A stretch of 64,000 nt of DNA from assembly GCF_037038585.1 (NCBI RefSeq), contig NC_092522.1, positions 49,389,661 through 49,453,660 on the forward strand, given 5' to 3'. The translations under genes and the position numbers were made by a program. The notes under the pieces are model-generated. The model made no database searches, was not told where the DNA came from, and saw only the letters and a list, made by a program, of their open reading frames with translations. This document shows positions 1 to 11,250 of the stretch, in pieces. The stretch is from Patagioenas fasciata. Its lineage: Eukaryota > Chordata > Aves > Columbiformes > Columbidae. Position 1 is the stretch's first letter; each line of letters begins with the position of its first letter.

Positions 1-2500
1 TGCAAGCATGCAGGGGTTGTAAACAGGCTGCACACTGCCAGTAAGTGCTTTCCTTGCCTGGGAATAATTCACTGGGGTCTACGTCTGCCTTCGTGCTTTC
101 ACCGGAGAGAACAGGAGGGACCTTGCTGGTGTCAGCAGCTTTCTGCAGGTGTAAAAGCAACCTCTTTCTGCAAGGGCAGAATGAGTCAGACACCTGCATG
201 TTGCATCACCCGAATACCAGGAAGCAGCTGAGATGTGTGGCCTGTGTGCCACCATCCCTGAGGAGCAGAGAAATCAGCCTGCCTGCCTGCGAGGCAGGAC
301 AGCAGGAGGTGTGCTCGAGTGGTGAGCTGGGCACTGCCTTCTGTGTGTACTTCTCAGTTATCTCAAAGATTTGATGACTCAGAAGTTTGTTTTCATGGGT
401 AGGGAAAAAGGAAATTCTTGCATTATTTCTTGTTTGTGTACCACGGCATGTCTCCAGGAGTGCAGATGCTCTTATGGCTCTTGATACAGACAGAGCAGAG
501 ATTAGTCTGATCCAAAGCATCACGTTTGTACTGAGCATCAGGGAGTACCACTCCCCCAGGTGCTGGCAGTGCTGAGCGGACTTGTAACTGATGTTCACAC
601 CTCCCATCACAAAGCGCATGTCAGTAGGGCAGCTGTATATTTCCAGCAATTTAGTGTTGAACTGAAGGCACAAAACAAGCATGATTTCCACACCAGGTTG
701 GAGATATAACAGGAAAGTCAGCTAAGAGGTGAAAAATGAAGTGGTCCCTGACACCAGCAGCTACTCCCTCCTGCCTGTCGCAGTCTTCACTGCTGCTCCC
801 TGACATCTCTGTGTAATATAAACAGTGCTTGTTTCACAAGCTCACTGCAGGCCAAATGGCTGTTAATCGCACTTGACTGTGCTTCTGTCATCGTCCGCAG
901 GCATTCAGCTCCTGCGCAGGCTGTTTCTGTGCTGCAACTGGAATACAGCATTGAAGTATGTGTTGCAATACTCAAACTGCTTGTAATCCAGGGTGGGCTG
1001 CAAAATCTAAGGCTGCAGAAACACAGGCTTCACCACAGGCTGTCAAAGCTTGCTGATTGTCTGAGTACTGCCCTGTGCTTTCACGTCTGACTATGACGAG
1101 CTTGGTTGTGTCTGCACGTATCATGTTCACACCTCTTGGCAGTCAGGTGGATGTAGCTGAGACCGCAAGCATCTGGAGGGGAACCATCTTTTTGATTCCT
1201 GGTGATGCAGTAGCTGGTGGGCTGAAGTCCTGGTTACTAGCAGGGCCCTTGAAGTTTGGCCAGGAGAGAGCACTTCCACCCCTGCCATGGCCTGGCCTTG
1301 CTGCCCAGGGTCTGACACAGCAGGTCCTCTCTGCTGGATGAGCCCTGCAGATGGAGGTGTGTGCAGCTGCACATGCTGAATGGGCAGGCAAGATGAGTCA
1401 CAAGCACGGGTTGCCAAAGCTTGGTAGTGAAGGTCTTGTTCAATAAGTGCATTGTGTGTTACATGTTCCAAAGAACAGCCACTTCTTTGCTTTTGCTGTG
1501 CCTTCCCTTTGTGGTCTGGTGCCAGGAGCATGACTTGCTGGCTTTGCGGTCTTGGAGGAGCCCCGTTCTTTCCAGGGTGGACCACTCGCAGATGTGGCTC
1601 ATCACCACCAGGGATGTCTTTCCACTGTCCTAAAAGCACGTAAATGTGTTTCATTAGCAAAAGAGGCTCTGCTTTGAAAGACATTTTTTTCTTTAACAGA
1701 AGTTCCTCTTTGTGGCTATCCTATCTTAATACTGCAGTCTTGTTTTTGGAATGTTTAACTGCAACCCAAGTGAGTTGCCCCTGCTCTTGTTTTGTCTCCC
1801 AGTATGATGTACATCCTCCCATGGATATCAGCCTGCATTAAGGGAAAGCAGTCTCTTTTTAATTCCCAGTATCTTGAGTATTTGCTGTTTCGATTACATT
1901 AACCCCTAGAAGGACCTCGCTGTGCTACCTACTGTATAAGCAAATGGCTAGGGAATTTGTTCATTTTCAAAACAAAATGCATCTTTAGACCTAGACCTGG
2001 ATGACTGATGAGCAAAATCATGTTGTGACTATACTTGATTAGACCTTAGCATTTAAAATACATGAATCTGCTTTAGTGATGCTTACACAGTTTTTCTGCC
2101 TACTCCTCAGTAGCTGGGACATGGTGGAGCTTGATTAAAAGAACATGGATTTCAAAATCATGTTCGTACACATGTTCACTCAAACTGAATTTAAAATGTT
2201 TAAATATGCCTGTCTGCTTTGCCTTCATGCTAAACAATCACAGAGCTGAACTGGCACGTTACCCTTTAGCAAGCCAATTAGGCAGAACAGCTCACAAATT
2301 CTAAGTAAAACATTGGGCGAGATAGCTGTCCATCACATTTGAAAAAATAGATTTGAGGAGTTAATGGTCTGTTCCAAGATATGTTGTGAGCAAAAAATTG
2401 GTCTAAATGTATAGGATAAATTATTCACTGTGAACAAATCTCCCAATTTTGCTTCTTCAAAACACAAGATAGTTAAATACATGCCATTGTGCTCACTTTT
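1..2500. other. Intergenic DNA, no gene recognised
   Basis: About 2.5 kb of single-copy-looking sequence far upstream of GALNT2. A 185-codon minus-strand open frame (1127-1684) is the longest in this stretch. It has no recognisable domain, and I see no splice or promoter context that would make it an exon. The composition is ordinary and no repeat family was recognised. Confidence 0.5.
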
Positions 2501-3005
2501 CTAGATTCGTGATCTTAAGGCCAAGGGGGTAATTAAGATCATTTAGGTTGACCTCTAGCTTAATACAGGCTAAAAACTCTCTTCTGATTATTTCTGCATG
2601 GAGAGCATAATTTCTGCTTGAGCAACAGCACATCTTTTAAAAAGACAACTAATTGTGAGTTGAAAACATCATGTGTTACAGAATCCGGTACATCCCTTTA
2701 AGCTATTTGGATAATTAGCCTTGATGCTAACATTTTTGTCTTGTTTCTAATCTGAATTTGTCCTACTTCAGCTTTCAGCCATGGGATTTTATTATGCCTT
2801 TACAACACCAGATTACAGATCCATCTGCCATCAGAAATCTCTTTCCTAATGGTGTCTGTAAGTCAGGATCAATTCGCCTTTTATCTTCTCTTGTATAAGC
2901 TAGAAACATTGAGCTTTATTAGTCTTTTACTGTACAGCCAGGTTGTCCCATCTTGGATTACTCTTGCAGCTTCCATCTGAACCTTTTCTGGTTTTTGCTT
3001 TTATG
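2501..3005 (-). repeat. Ancient CR1-family LINE 3' end, antisense
   Basis: Read on the minus strand, this stretch follows the 3' portion of an old amniote CR1 family. A translated block near 2880-2990 keeps a frame resembling the CR1 C-terminus (a Tyr-Thr-Arg-Glu-Asp-Lys-Arg-Arg-Ile run). It continues through the stretch equivalent to the 3' untranslated region. On the plus strand, 2511-2570 resembles the antisense start of these elements (a 'gatcttaaggcc' motif followed by 'gacctctagcttaatacagg'). Several stops and indels interrupt the frame, so it is a dead fossil. The family call comes from recalled consensus features, and the ends are approximate. Confidence 0.6.
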
Positions 3006-3309
3006 ATGCAGACATAAAATTTCCTTAGAACCGCAAAAACCCAGAGTTGGCAATTCCCTGCCTGGGGACTGCATCCAGCCTCACATAGCTCCGAATTAGG
3101 CATTAACTCAGTAAGAAGTGTGCATTGGGCACAGACCTGAAACTTGTTGTTTGCTGCAGCACAGTGATGGTGGCTTAAGTATCTCTATTATATTCAAAGC
3201 TAAACTTGAAAATCTTTGTAGTTCAAAGCCCAGTCTCATGAAGTTGAAAACCTTTAAAAGCCAAATCATCCTGGAGGAAGAATTTAAAATGCAAGACATC
3301 ACAGTAATA
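3006..3309. other. Intergenic DNA, nothing recognised
   Basis: A 300-bp stretch between two CR1 relics of opposite orientation. It may contain more degraded LINE sequence, but I cannot assign it. Confidence 0.4.
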
Positions 3310-3600
3310 CATGCACTTTTGTTTCCCTGCACCTCGAAAATGGTAAAGGAGAAGTAGGAAGGTTCAGAGCGGGACAAGAAGAGTGATCACAGATACAGTG
3401 AAAATAATTTCATTCAAGGAGTCATTAAATATACTAGGCTTTGTCAGCTTGGAAAGAAGTTGATTGAGGATGGAAGGTAACAGAATACAACTGAAAATGA
3501 TGCAGAAAAAATGAATGGCAATGACTGAATGCAGTGATCAGGAGGCATCGAATGCAAAGACAAGGTGAACAATAAGAAATGCTTCTCTTCCCATCCTCTA
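3310..3600 (+). repeat. Ancient CR1 LINE fragment, C-terminal coding part
   Basis: The plus strand follows the CR1 stretch just after the RT domain. Near 3330-3400 is the equivalent of the 'APH.KKDI..LEKVQRRATKM' region ('acctcgaaaatggtaaagga', then 'aggttcagagcgggacaaga'). Near 3435-3470 is the equivalent of 'LFSLEKRRLRGDM' ('gtcagcttggaaagaagttg'). Frameshifts and stops are frequent. It is oriented opposite to the relic at 2501-3005, so these are separate insertions or an inverted one. Confidence 0.5.
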
Positions 3601-4275
3601 ATCTAACAAGGATGTTTCCTGCCATGTGGGCTGTGTGGCTGCTAAAAGTCCATATGGATTCCAAAAGAGACCAAGCAAAGGAAGGGAAGATCCAGCAAGC
3701 CCTGTGGGATGCGAAGGCCCCTACCGCCAGCTCAGGCTGCTCTGGGGGACACACAAGGGCTGGGGGGGAATGGAGGGGAGGTTTGGGGAGGTACTGCCTG
3801 TGTTTGTGCTGCTCGGTTGTTTGTACTCCAGGCAAGCTGGTCGCTGCTGGAGTGTCACTGGATGGGCCTTTGATCGCACCTCGTCCAGCTGTCGTCATGG
3901 TCTTAAAATGAGAAATGTAATTGGGAATACTATACAATCACATATTGCGTGCCCCAAAGCCACACAGCTGCCCAAGTAAGAGGAAAAAATGTGCACTGGT
4001 AGAAAGAACCAGGCTGGCCTGGAATACGCAAATGTAGCTGAATACAAATGCACACACACACAGAGAGTAAAAAGAGATAGTAATGAATATAAATTAGAAG
4101 GGTGGAAAACCAGAAAATGCCTTAGTGAAGTGACAGGGCACAACAAAAAAACCTAAGGCAAGAGAGAGAATGGCAGTAAACCAAAGGTTTTAGTATGTGT
4201 CTTAATACAAAGTATCCTAACAATGATACTAGCCTGTAAAAACATATTTTTAATGTAGAAATGGCAAAGAGTTTC
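3601..4275. other. Intergenic DNA, nothing recognised
   Basis: No gene is recognised. Open frames of 110-167 codons on both strands across 3434-3979 overlap the CR1 relic and a GC-richer patch, and have no known domain. A very short (AC) run occurs near 4050-4061. Confidence 0.45.
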
Positions 4276-4600
4276 AATATATCTTGTTGTTCTAAATGTG
4301 TTTTTGAAAAGTCTGCATGAAGAATTCACTGAGGGCGAAGATGAAATCTGTTTCCTTCCAACAGTAACTTGGCCATATGTGAAGCAAGAGCTAATAAGCT
4401 GGCGGTTTTTAACCAGTAGGTCTGGCTGCAAGAGTTTTAAAGAGCTGGATGAGGAGATGTGTGGGCTATTAAAGTGGGTAAATCATGGAAATGCTAGAAA
4501 GACTTGCTTGCCTGGAGAAACAGAAGATACAGATATTGATAATTACAGGCATATCAACCTGACAGTGAGCCTGAGCAAAGTAATGCAATTTCATTAACAA
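4276..4600 (+). repeat. Ancient CR1 LINE fragment, start of reverse transcriptase
   Basis: The translated plus strand at about 4510-4590 contains Asp-Asn-Tyr-Arg-His-Ile-Asn-Leu-Thr, close to the CR1 RT entry motif GNYRPVSLTSVPGK. It is followed by a degraded SLSKVM where SVPGKIM is expected. The preceding residues (4300-4500) fit the charged linker between endonuclease and RT only loosely. The frame is open for 99 codons but stops just after the motif. This copy represents an upstream part of ORF2 although it lies downstream of the C-terminal fragment at 3310-3600, so the two are not one collinear element. Confidence 0.5.
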
Positions 4601-7600
4601 CGAGGCAAAAAAAAATTAACTAAACTGTAACCAGTTTAGGCTAAGGGAAACAAATTGTTCAAAACCAGCATGGTACCGTGTTTAATTGTTTGGTGGTAGA
4701 GGTGTTGGGGGTAATGTATTCATATTTCTTCAAGGTATTTTTATGGTAGTGAGGATTTTCTATTGAGAATTATTCGAAATAACATGTCATATTAAATGGG
4801 ATTAAAATATGTTAGCAGACTGGGCCCAGAACCTGCTATTAAGTACAGATACAACTAACTCCAGTAAGCAACTGTTGGCTTTCTTGACCTGTGCTGTTTA
4901 ACCCTTGGCTGTACGAAAGACCTAAAAGCAAATCTACAAATATTACTGAAGTCTGGGGAGTGAGAACAATGAAGAAGACAGGCCACTGAGCCGAATTCCT
5001 TCGTAAAATGTCAGCCTGCAAATACTGTGTGCTTCAGTAGGGCCGAAAGTTAAGCGGTGCTTGTAAGGAGAGGCTGCACTTACAGAGAGGGGGGTGCTGC
5101 CTCTGATATCAGCAACCCCAAAAAGGACTTGACCCAACCCTGCATAGCTACGCTAAGAGCAGAAATCTGGTCCTAGAGGGCTCCTCACCCTATGGGCTTT
5201 ACAGGATCCAACAGTTTGAAGCCAAAGCTACAAAGCTCCATTTTCAGATAAGATTCATTCTTTTTAACACCAGGAGTTCCTAGCCATCTAACTGCTACCT
5301 AAGGTTTCGAACAGACTCTTCGTCACCGTAAATTCTGCATTCCAGAGAGCATATAAAGGTCTTTCATACAGGAGGTCAAACTGGAGCAGCAATTTTCACC
5401 TTTTTCACCTTTGTAAATATTTCCATATGCCTACTGCTCTTTTTGTGCTCTTTTACAGACCTTCTAGAAGTGGCCCATGGACAACTCAGGAGACTAAATT
5501 GTCCCTCTGATCCCTTCTGCATATCTAACCAATACACTTACAAGTAAGTCTCTGAAACGGGCACAGTGTTACTGTAATAGTTTCACTGACTTTATACAGA
5601 TGATTTCTCTACATCCTTGATATTTCCTTCCATCCCCCACATAAGTGTACTATTGCATGGGATGCTCAGCTCCATGTTCAGGCTGATCGCCCTCGTTCCT
5701 TTCAGTATCCTGAGGTCCAGCTTTTAACAGTCACCAAATTCTTTGTTCCGCCAGGCAAGCTCTGGCTCCTGCATTACGAACTGCCCTGACTGGTATGTAT
5801 AAATGAGTTGTTTCCCCACAACTTCATACTCCCTTATTTTTAGACTCAGGTAAAAACATTGTCATTCATGATATTTATAATTTCTTTCAGATACAAGTAT
5901 TAAACATGGAGAGCTTGCAGACTCATAGAGAGCAGAGATCTCTGTTGTCCAGCCTAATTCCTGACCACCACGGAATACTCTTTGACTTTGGTAGGAGCTG
6001 GATTAAGATTTGATCGAGCAAGTTATGTTAGGTTTAGGATTACAATTTTGTAATTAGTTTACTTTTCCTGCTTGGACTGCTAAATGACATTTCTGTCTCT
6101 CTTATTTCTATAACAACAATAAGTGACAAAGCCAGGATTCAATTAGGTCAAAGAATGAAAGGCAGAAGAAATGGTCTTCAGTGATGCAGGGTTGTTTCTT
6201 CATGTAGAAGCACACAAAGTGCCTGTTCGTTGTGTGTGCGTTTGCCAAACTGAAGTTGCAGACAATATCGATTTGGGCTCCCAGCTCTTCGGATGCAGGC
6301 ACTGGGTGGAGGCCAAGAAGGCTGAAGTCTAAATGCAAAGTTTGTCGGCCTCAATGGGCCATTCTTCAAGAGAGGGATCCCTTCTTTTCCGCGTTTGCAC
6401 CTGTGCATGTTGTGTGCATGCACGTACGGAGCTCACAGGAGGCAGTGCTGTCTGAAGATCAGAGCAGGGAATCCAAGGGAAGGACATGCCATGCTAGTCT
6501 GTGGTTTACAGCTCTGTTGCTGGGGTTGCAGGCAGTCTGTGGGAACTGCTGTTGCCTAAATTTGAGGGCTGTTAAATGGGGATGACACAACTTATGACAA
6601 GTTCAAGGTGGTTGGAGAGCTCTAGCTGAAAGCTGAAAAGTAAACAGGTGCTAAGTTTCTTTATGAAATTTCATAAATCCTTTTCCTGACTTTTGATGGG
6701 TATTAGCTTTTCATATCACTTCATGACTGTGTAAACCAGGAACCAAGACTTATTTCTCCAATCATGAGACGACTTAATCCAAATTGATTTGATTTTTATT
6801 TTTTCAGGTAAGCCCTACAAGATTCTGCAATAATTGCTTGGCTGTAGCTTGATACAGGTAAGAAGAAATACAGCTTTGGCAGCCCTTCTGGGCAGAGTGC
6901 TTGGACTAGGTGCGGAAGGTGAAGTCTCTATAATTACACAGCATTCTTCCATTTGAAATTATTCTGCCATGTTTTCTTCCTGCTGAGGAGAGCTTGACTG
7001 CTGTCTGGAATTTCTCTATCACAAAGCTGGTTGGAAAATGTGAATTTGAATTTTCTTTCCCTCTTTTATAAAAAATACAATTTGCATAATAACATTTACA
7101 AAGCTTATGACTGCCTGATTTTTATGATCTGAAAACGTGGAAAACGTGTACCACAGAAGGGCAAAACCACTCCCAGAAATCAAAATAGCCCTGCACAGCC
7201 AGCCTGCAAGAAAAATGTGGTGACTGAAAAATTCTTTGCTCCCTGCAGGACTTGGGTTCTTGGCTAATCTCACATGAGCATCAGTTAAAGCTCCATGTGG
7301 ACAGCAGGATTTTGCTCACATCGGCATTGTCTGACCTCTCAATTTCAGCTGAATATCTGTGTCACCTCCTGATCACTCTCTCTGTAAAATAATCCTCCTT
7401 AAATTATTTAGATACGTATTCTGCCTTCCCCTCAGCTGGTGTTCTAATTCTGGTGAGTGAAATGACCTCAATTAGAAATTCTTGCTTAAGCATACAACAT
7501 CACTGAGAGAGTTGCAGTTTGTCTTGTGCCTTCTTGCTTTTCAAGCCCTATTTTGTATGTTTTTACTTGTCTGCAACTCATTAGCCCCTGTCATTACCTT

Positions 7601-8229
7601 CCCTTAAAACAAAACTTCCTAGATGATTATTATTCAGTTTGTAAAATGCAATTAAAAAGTGCCATAATTAAGGTTACAGTTTTTTCTTTTTATACCCTTT
7701 GGAGGAAACTATGTTCTCTAATTACATAATCATACAAAACCAGGCCCCATATACATGTTTTATATTAGTGTATTTTTTTGGTTGTTTCATTAGAAATACT
7801 TCCAATTTATGGCAGCAAAAGTGAGATGATTGATAGTGTGGCTATCCATTTGTAACTCAGAGCCTTTTATTGTTACTCAGGCTACTATACTAATTAAGAA
7901 GTAAAGAATTGTATGTCTCTTAATTACTCGGTTTTAGTATAATTTCCAAATATGTTTTGCACGTTATTCTTATGTCAAAATCTGTAATAATGTGGCTCCA
8001 GAAGTAGTTGCTTTTTGGCAGAGAGAGGACTTCAGCTTTACCAATTCTTGCAAGGAAAATTGAATTTCCCACCAGCATCCACTTGCATACCTTTTTTTTT
8101 TCCTTAGAAACAATCTGGCAGTTACTCTGAAATTTAATTCTGTGGCCCACCAAAAATTTTATCATGTTTTTATTTTTTAATTCATCTGTAGTAAACTGCT
8201 GGTGCATCCTCATTCATTCTGGATTACCC
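4601..8229. other. Intergenic DNA, nothing recognised
   Basis: About 3.6 kb of AT-rich sequence without a recognisable gene. The longest open frames are about 120 codons or shorter and carry no known domain. No clear repeat was identified, although 5200-6000 may be old degraded repeat. Confidence 0.45.
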
Positions 8230-8890
8230 CTGAGAAAATCAGGACTGATACTATTGAACTCTGACCTTAATGTGAACTACGTCTCTTTCTGTCAGGACAG
8301 GCTTTTCAAGGTCAGCCCTGGCTGTCACAGCCATGGGATTTGAAGTTTATTGAGAATCCAGTTCAATTTTCACCTCATCTTTCCAAAAGCAAGTTATTTT
8401 GTGGAGAAAACCCACAGCTGTCTGACATGATTTGCCTTTCAAAAAACTCTCCTGACTCATGATTAATAAATAATTCTCTCAGAATGTACAGTTTATGGTC
8501 CAACTGTTTGATCCCTAATCTCCAATATTAGCTGTGGATTAACTCATACTTGTCTGGCATTTTGTATCTGTATCCTACACGAGATGCTCTTTTGCATTCT
8601 TCCATTAATCTCAGTAATCTCCAGTTCATGTTCATTAGTACACACACATAGCCTCCACAGGTTTATTGTTAGTATATTTTCTTAACAAATTGAGAGGCAA
8701 GGAAAACATTTAGTTCCTCTGTCACTTCTTTTTTCCAAGAGCTCTACTTATCGACCCACTATTTTTCCGTAGCTTCCATTCCTCCACTATATTGATGACA
8801 TTTCAATTTTTAAAATATTTATATGCTTTCTTCTTGGTTGCTTTTCGTCCCTTTAGCTTTTCATGTCCTATATATATGTTATTTACGTTT
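8230..8890 (-). repeat. Ancient CR1 LINE fragment, linker and early RT, antisense
   Basis: On the minus strand, translated segments match the CR1 ORF2 layout in order. A 'VTEELNVFLASQFV' segment near 8680-8730 sits where CR1 has 'LNAFFASVFT'. A segment near 8400-8460 reads 'SQESFLKGKSCQT', where CR1-type RTs have 'SQHGF.KGKSCLTNL'. About 250 bp separate the two, as expected for this part of ORF2. Stops and frame changes are common, so this is a long-dead copy. The boundaries are approximate. Confidence 0.6.
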
Positions 8891-8966
8891 CTTCCCATAA
8901 GCTCCTAAGATGGCCGTACAGTGTTGGTTGTTGTTTGGTGGTGTGTTGGGGTTTTTTTTGGGTTTT

Positions 8967-8990
8967 GGTTGGTTGGTTGGTTGGTTGGTT
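8967..8990 (+). repeat. (GGTT)6 microsatellite
   Basis: Six perfect GGTT units, preceded by a G- and T-rich stretch from 8940. The complementary CCAA/A-rich low-complexity pattern recurs in the GALNT2 intron (44.9, 47.5, 48.0 and 63.9 kb). Confidence 0.9.
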
Positions 8991-10194
8991 TTTTTCCCTG
9001 TACCCACAATTATGTCATCATTTCTTTCCTGGCATACTGTAAGTATGGTCGAATTCTACCCTGATGGTATTTTAATGTTCGTTGGACTTGGCAGACGAAA
9101 ACCAAACAAACCACATCCATCATCAGTTTAATATGTGAATAGATTGCAAAATTAATCTTATATTTACTTCAAATATTTGCTGATGTCAAAAGACATCTTT
9201 CTTCTTCCACCTCCTTCTTTCCCTTCCTTTCCCCCATATATTTTTCTACCATACATTGCCGCATGCTGTGCCCCAGACAGTGTCACTGGGCAGGATCAAT
9301 GACATCTAACTCCAGCCACCCTCCTGCTGCCAACATCAAAACCACCTCCAGTGTTGAAGGTTGCTGGAGGAGCATGGAGAGCTGCTGCCTTCCTCTCAAG
9401 TCACTGGTCAGAAGGAGGAAAAAGGGAGAGGATCAGACAAAGAGCTGTTTGGCTCTGCAACAGGCAAGCAACACATTTTCTTTTTCTGCTTCTGGAAGAT
9501 GTTTATGCTACAGCTATTTTTTTCTTTTTTTCTGTGTCATCTGGCATCTCAATGAAAATCTTACAAATATATAATTTAATGGGAAAAGGGGGTTGATTAA
9601 GAGAAGTTGTGGTAAAATCCATAACAATGGAAAGAAGTATGTGAGGAAAAAGGAGAAGAGCTCCTTTTCAAACTCAGTCAAATGAACATGACTTTGCTCT
9701 ATTTTGTAAAACAATGTCTCTGTTTTTCCATCACTTCTAGCAAGCATGCAGGAAGAGTGGTGACGGGAGAAGAGATTTATCGTGGAAAAGTATAGTCTGT
9801 GGCCAAAGTAAGGGCAGGCTTTCTCACTGACAACAGCCTTGGGAAGGCTACTGAGACGATATGAACCCACCTGCCTGCAGGCTGTTGGGTATAACTATTG
9901 GAGAGGTACCTGGTGGGTTTTTTAATCCATGTAATTTATTATGCAGGTAAGTGTAGCAATATTGGACATGGTGGTTGGGTGCCCAAGTACCCATTACCTT
10001 GCTGTTCCCTCTGCTGGTTACTATGGCTTGTAAGTTTGAAATCTCCTTGCTGGAAACATCATTGTCAGTCAGTTTTGACCACCTGTGTGAGAGCAGGGGA
10101 GACAAACTAGATCAGTCTCCTTACACCTACTGCCACTTTCAGTGTACTTATCATTTTATCACTTTGATTAGTGACAAGGCTTTGAGACTATCAC
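8991..10194. other. Intergenic DNA with short pyrimidine tract
   Basis: No gene is recognised. A pyrimidine-rich run lies at about 9195-9236. Three overlapping plus-strand frames of 64-103 codons at 9263-9596 share the same DNA and show no domain. Confidence 0.45.
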
Positions 10195-10290
10195 TGGGGA
10201 CTGTAACCCCACGGTTCTACATGCTGTGCAAGGACAAAACAAGAAGATAGTCCTTGCCCTGAATACTTCACTCTTTGTATTGAGACAAAA
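10195..10290 (+). repeat. Ancient amniote interspersed repeat fragment
   Basis: The run 'gtgcaaggacaaaacaagaa' followed by 'gatagtccttgccctgaata' resembles a widespread old amniote repeat whose consensus reads roughly 'tgtacaaacacaaaacaaaa' then 'gacagtccctgccccaa'. The match is by eye, and I cannot name the family with certainty. Confidence 0.4.
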
Positions 10291-10429
10291 ACCCATTCAG
10301 AGAACAGAATGAGATAAAGGAACAATACTTGTCAGAGCAATGGTGAAGCCTCAGGGTTAAGGGTTAGGGATGTGGGTCTCTGCAGCAGTAGCCTGACAAA
10401 GGGATGAGGGCAGGATTGCTTTAGTCAAG

Positions 10430-11250
10430 TCAAAGCTGGAGAAAATATGTGTTGCACCAACAGAGACGAGAGATGAGGAAGAACAGGATAAGATCCTCAC
10501 TGGGTGATTGCATCATATTCTGTGAAGTAAATGATGGAGAAAGAAAAGAGAGTGGAACCAAGGACGGAGCCTGAAGCCCCAAAAGCTGAAGGAAGGACAC
10601 AGAAGACCTCCCAGCTGAAGGGGTGGGAATGAAACGTTTAGAGGAGCCAAAAAGAGTGTAGTTACCTGCACTGGAAATGATGGAAAAGCCAAGATAAAGG
10701 AGGAGGAGGAGGGAGAGGAGAGACTCCTGCAGTCTGATATAGAACAGATTATTAAGATCTTGCCTGCAAATCCCTTGCTGACCCTTTTCCCCAATGATAT
10801 CTGAACATTGAAAAGATACAATTGCCATATCCTCAGTTCCCATGTGTAAAGCAGAAAAGGCTGTTCACAGCCAGGTAGAATAAGCAAACATCTGTAGAGA
10901 AAGCGGCAGCCCTGAGAATGGCAGCACAGACTGAGAACTGTGACTGTGCAGGAAAGAGGAAAAGGAGGGGTGAGAAGCACGCTGTTCCCAGCTGCCTGGT
11001 GCAGGAGGGAGGGAGCCATGGGGAGCTCTCCCAGAAGCTGAGCAGCTGCAGTCATTGAAAGAGAATGTGGTAGGATACCAGACGTGATGCTGCGGTCACC
11101 AAAAGCACACGGAAGAAGAAACATGAGAACAACAATTAGGATGCCAATAATACCATTGGCAAGGGAGGTGCTGATATCCGCCAAGAGACCAAGAACATCA
11201 GGACAAGGGAAGAAAGGAAACGGTAAAACAAGAGATAAAGAGCACAATCA
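10430..11250. other. Purine-rich segment with long antisense open frame, probably noncoding
   Basis: The plus strand is purine-rich, especially 10430-10730. Its complement is therefore poor in stop codons and gives a 244-codon minus-strand frame (10513-11247). The predicted peptide is Leu-, Ser- and Phe-rich with no recognised domain, which is what pyrimidine-rich noncoding DNA gives. I consider it a composition artefact. Confidence 0.5.

Noticed and set aside
1127-1684. 185-codon minus-strand frame
   Set aside because: No recognised domain, no splice context and overlapping frames of similar size in the same DNA.
6795-6815. T-rich run ending in cag followed by gtaag, like an acceptor joined to a donor
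   Set aside because: Zero-length exon; such words occur by chance in AT-rich DNA.
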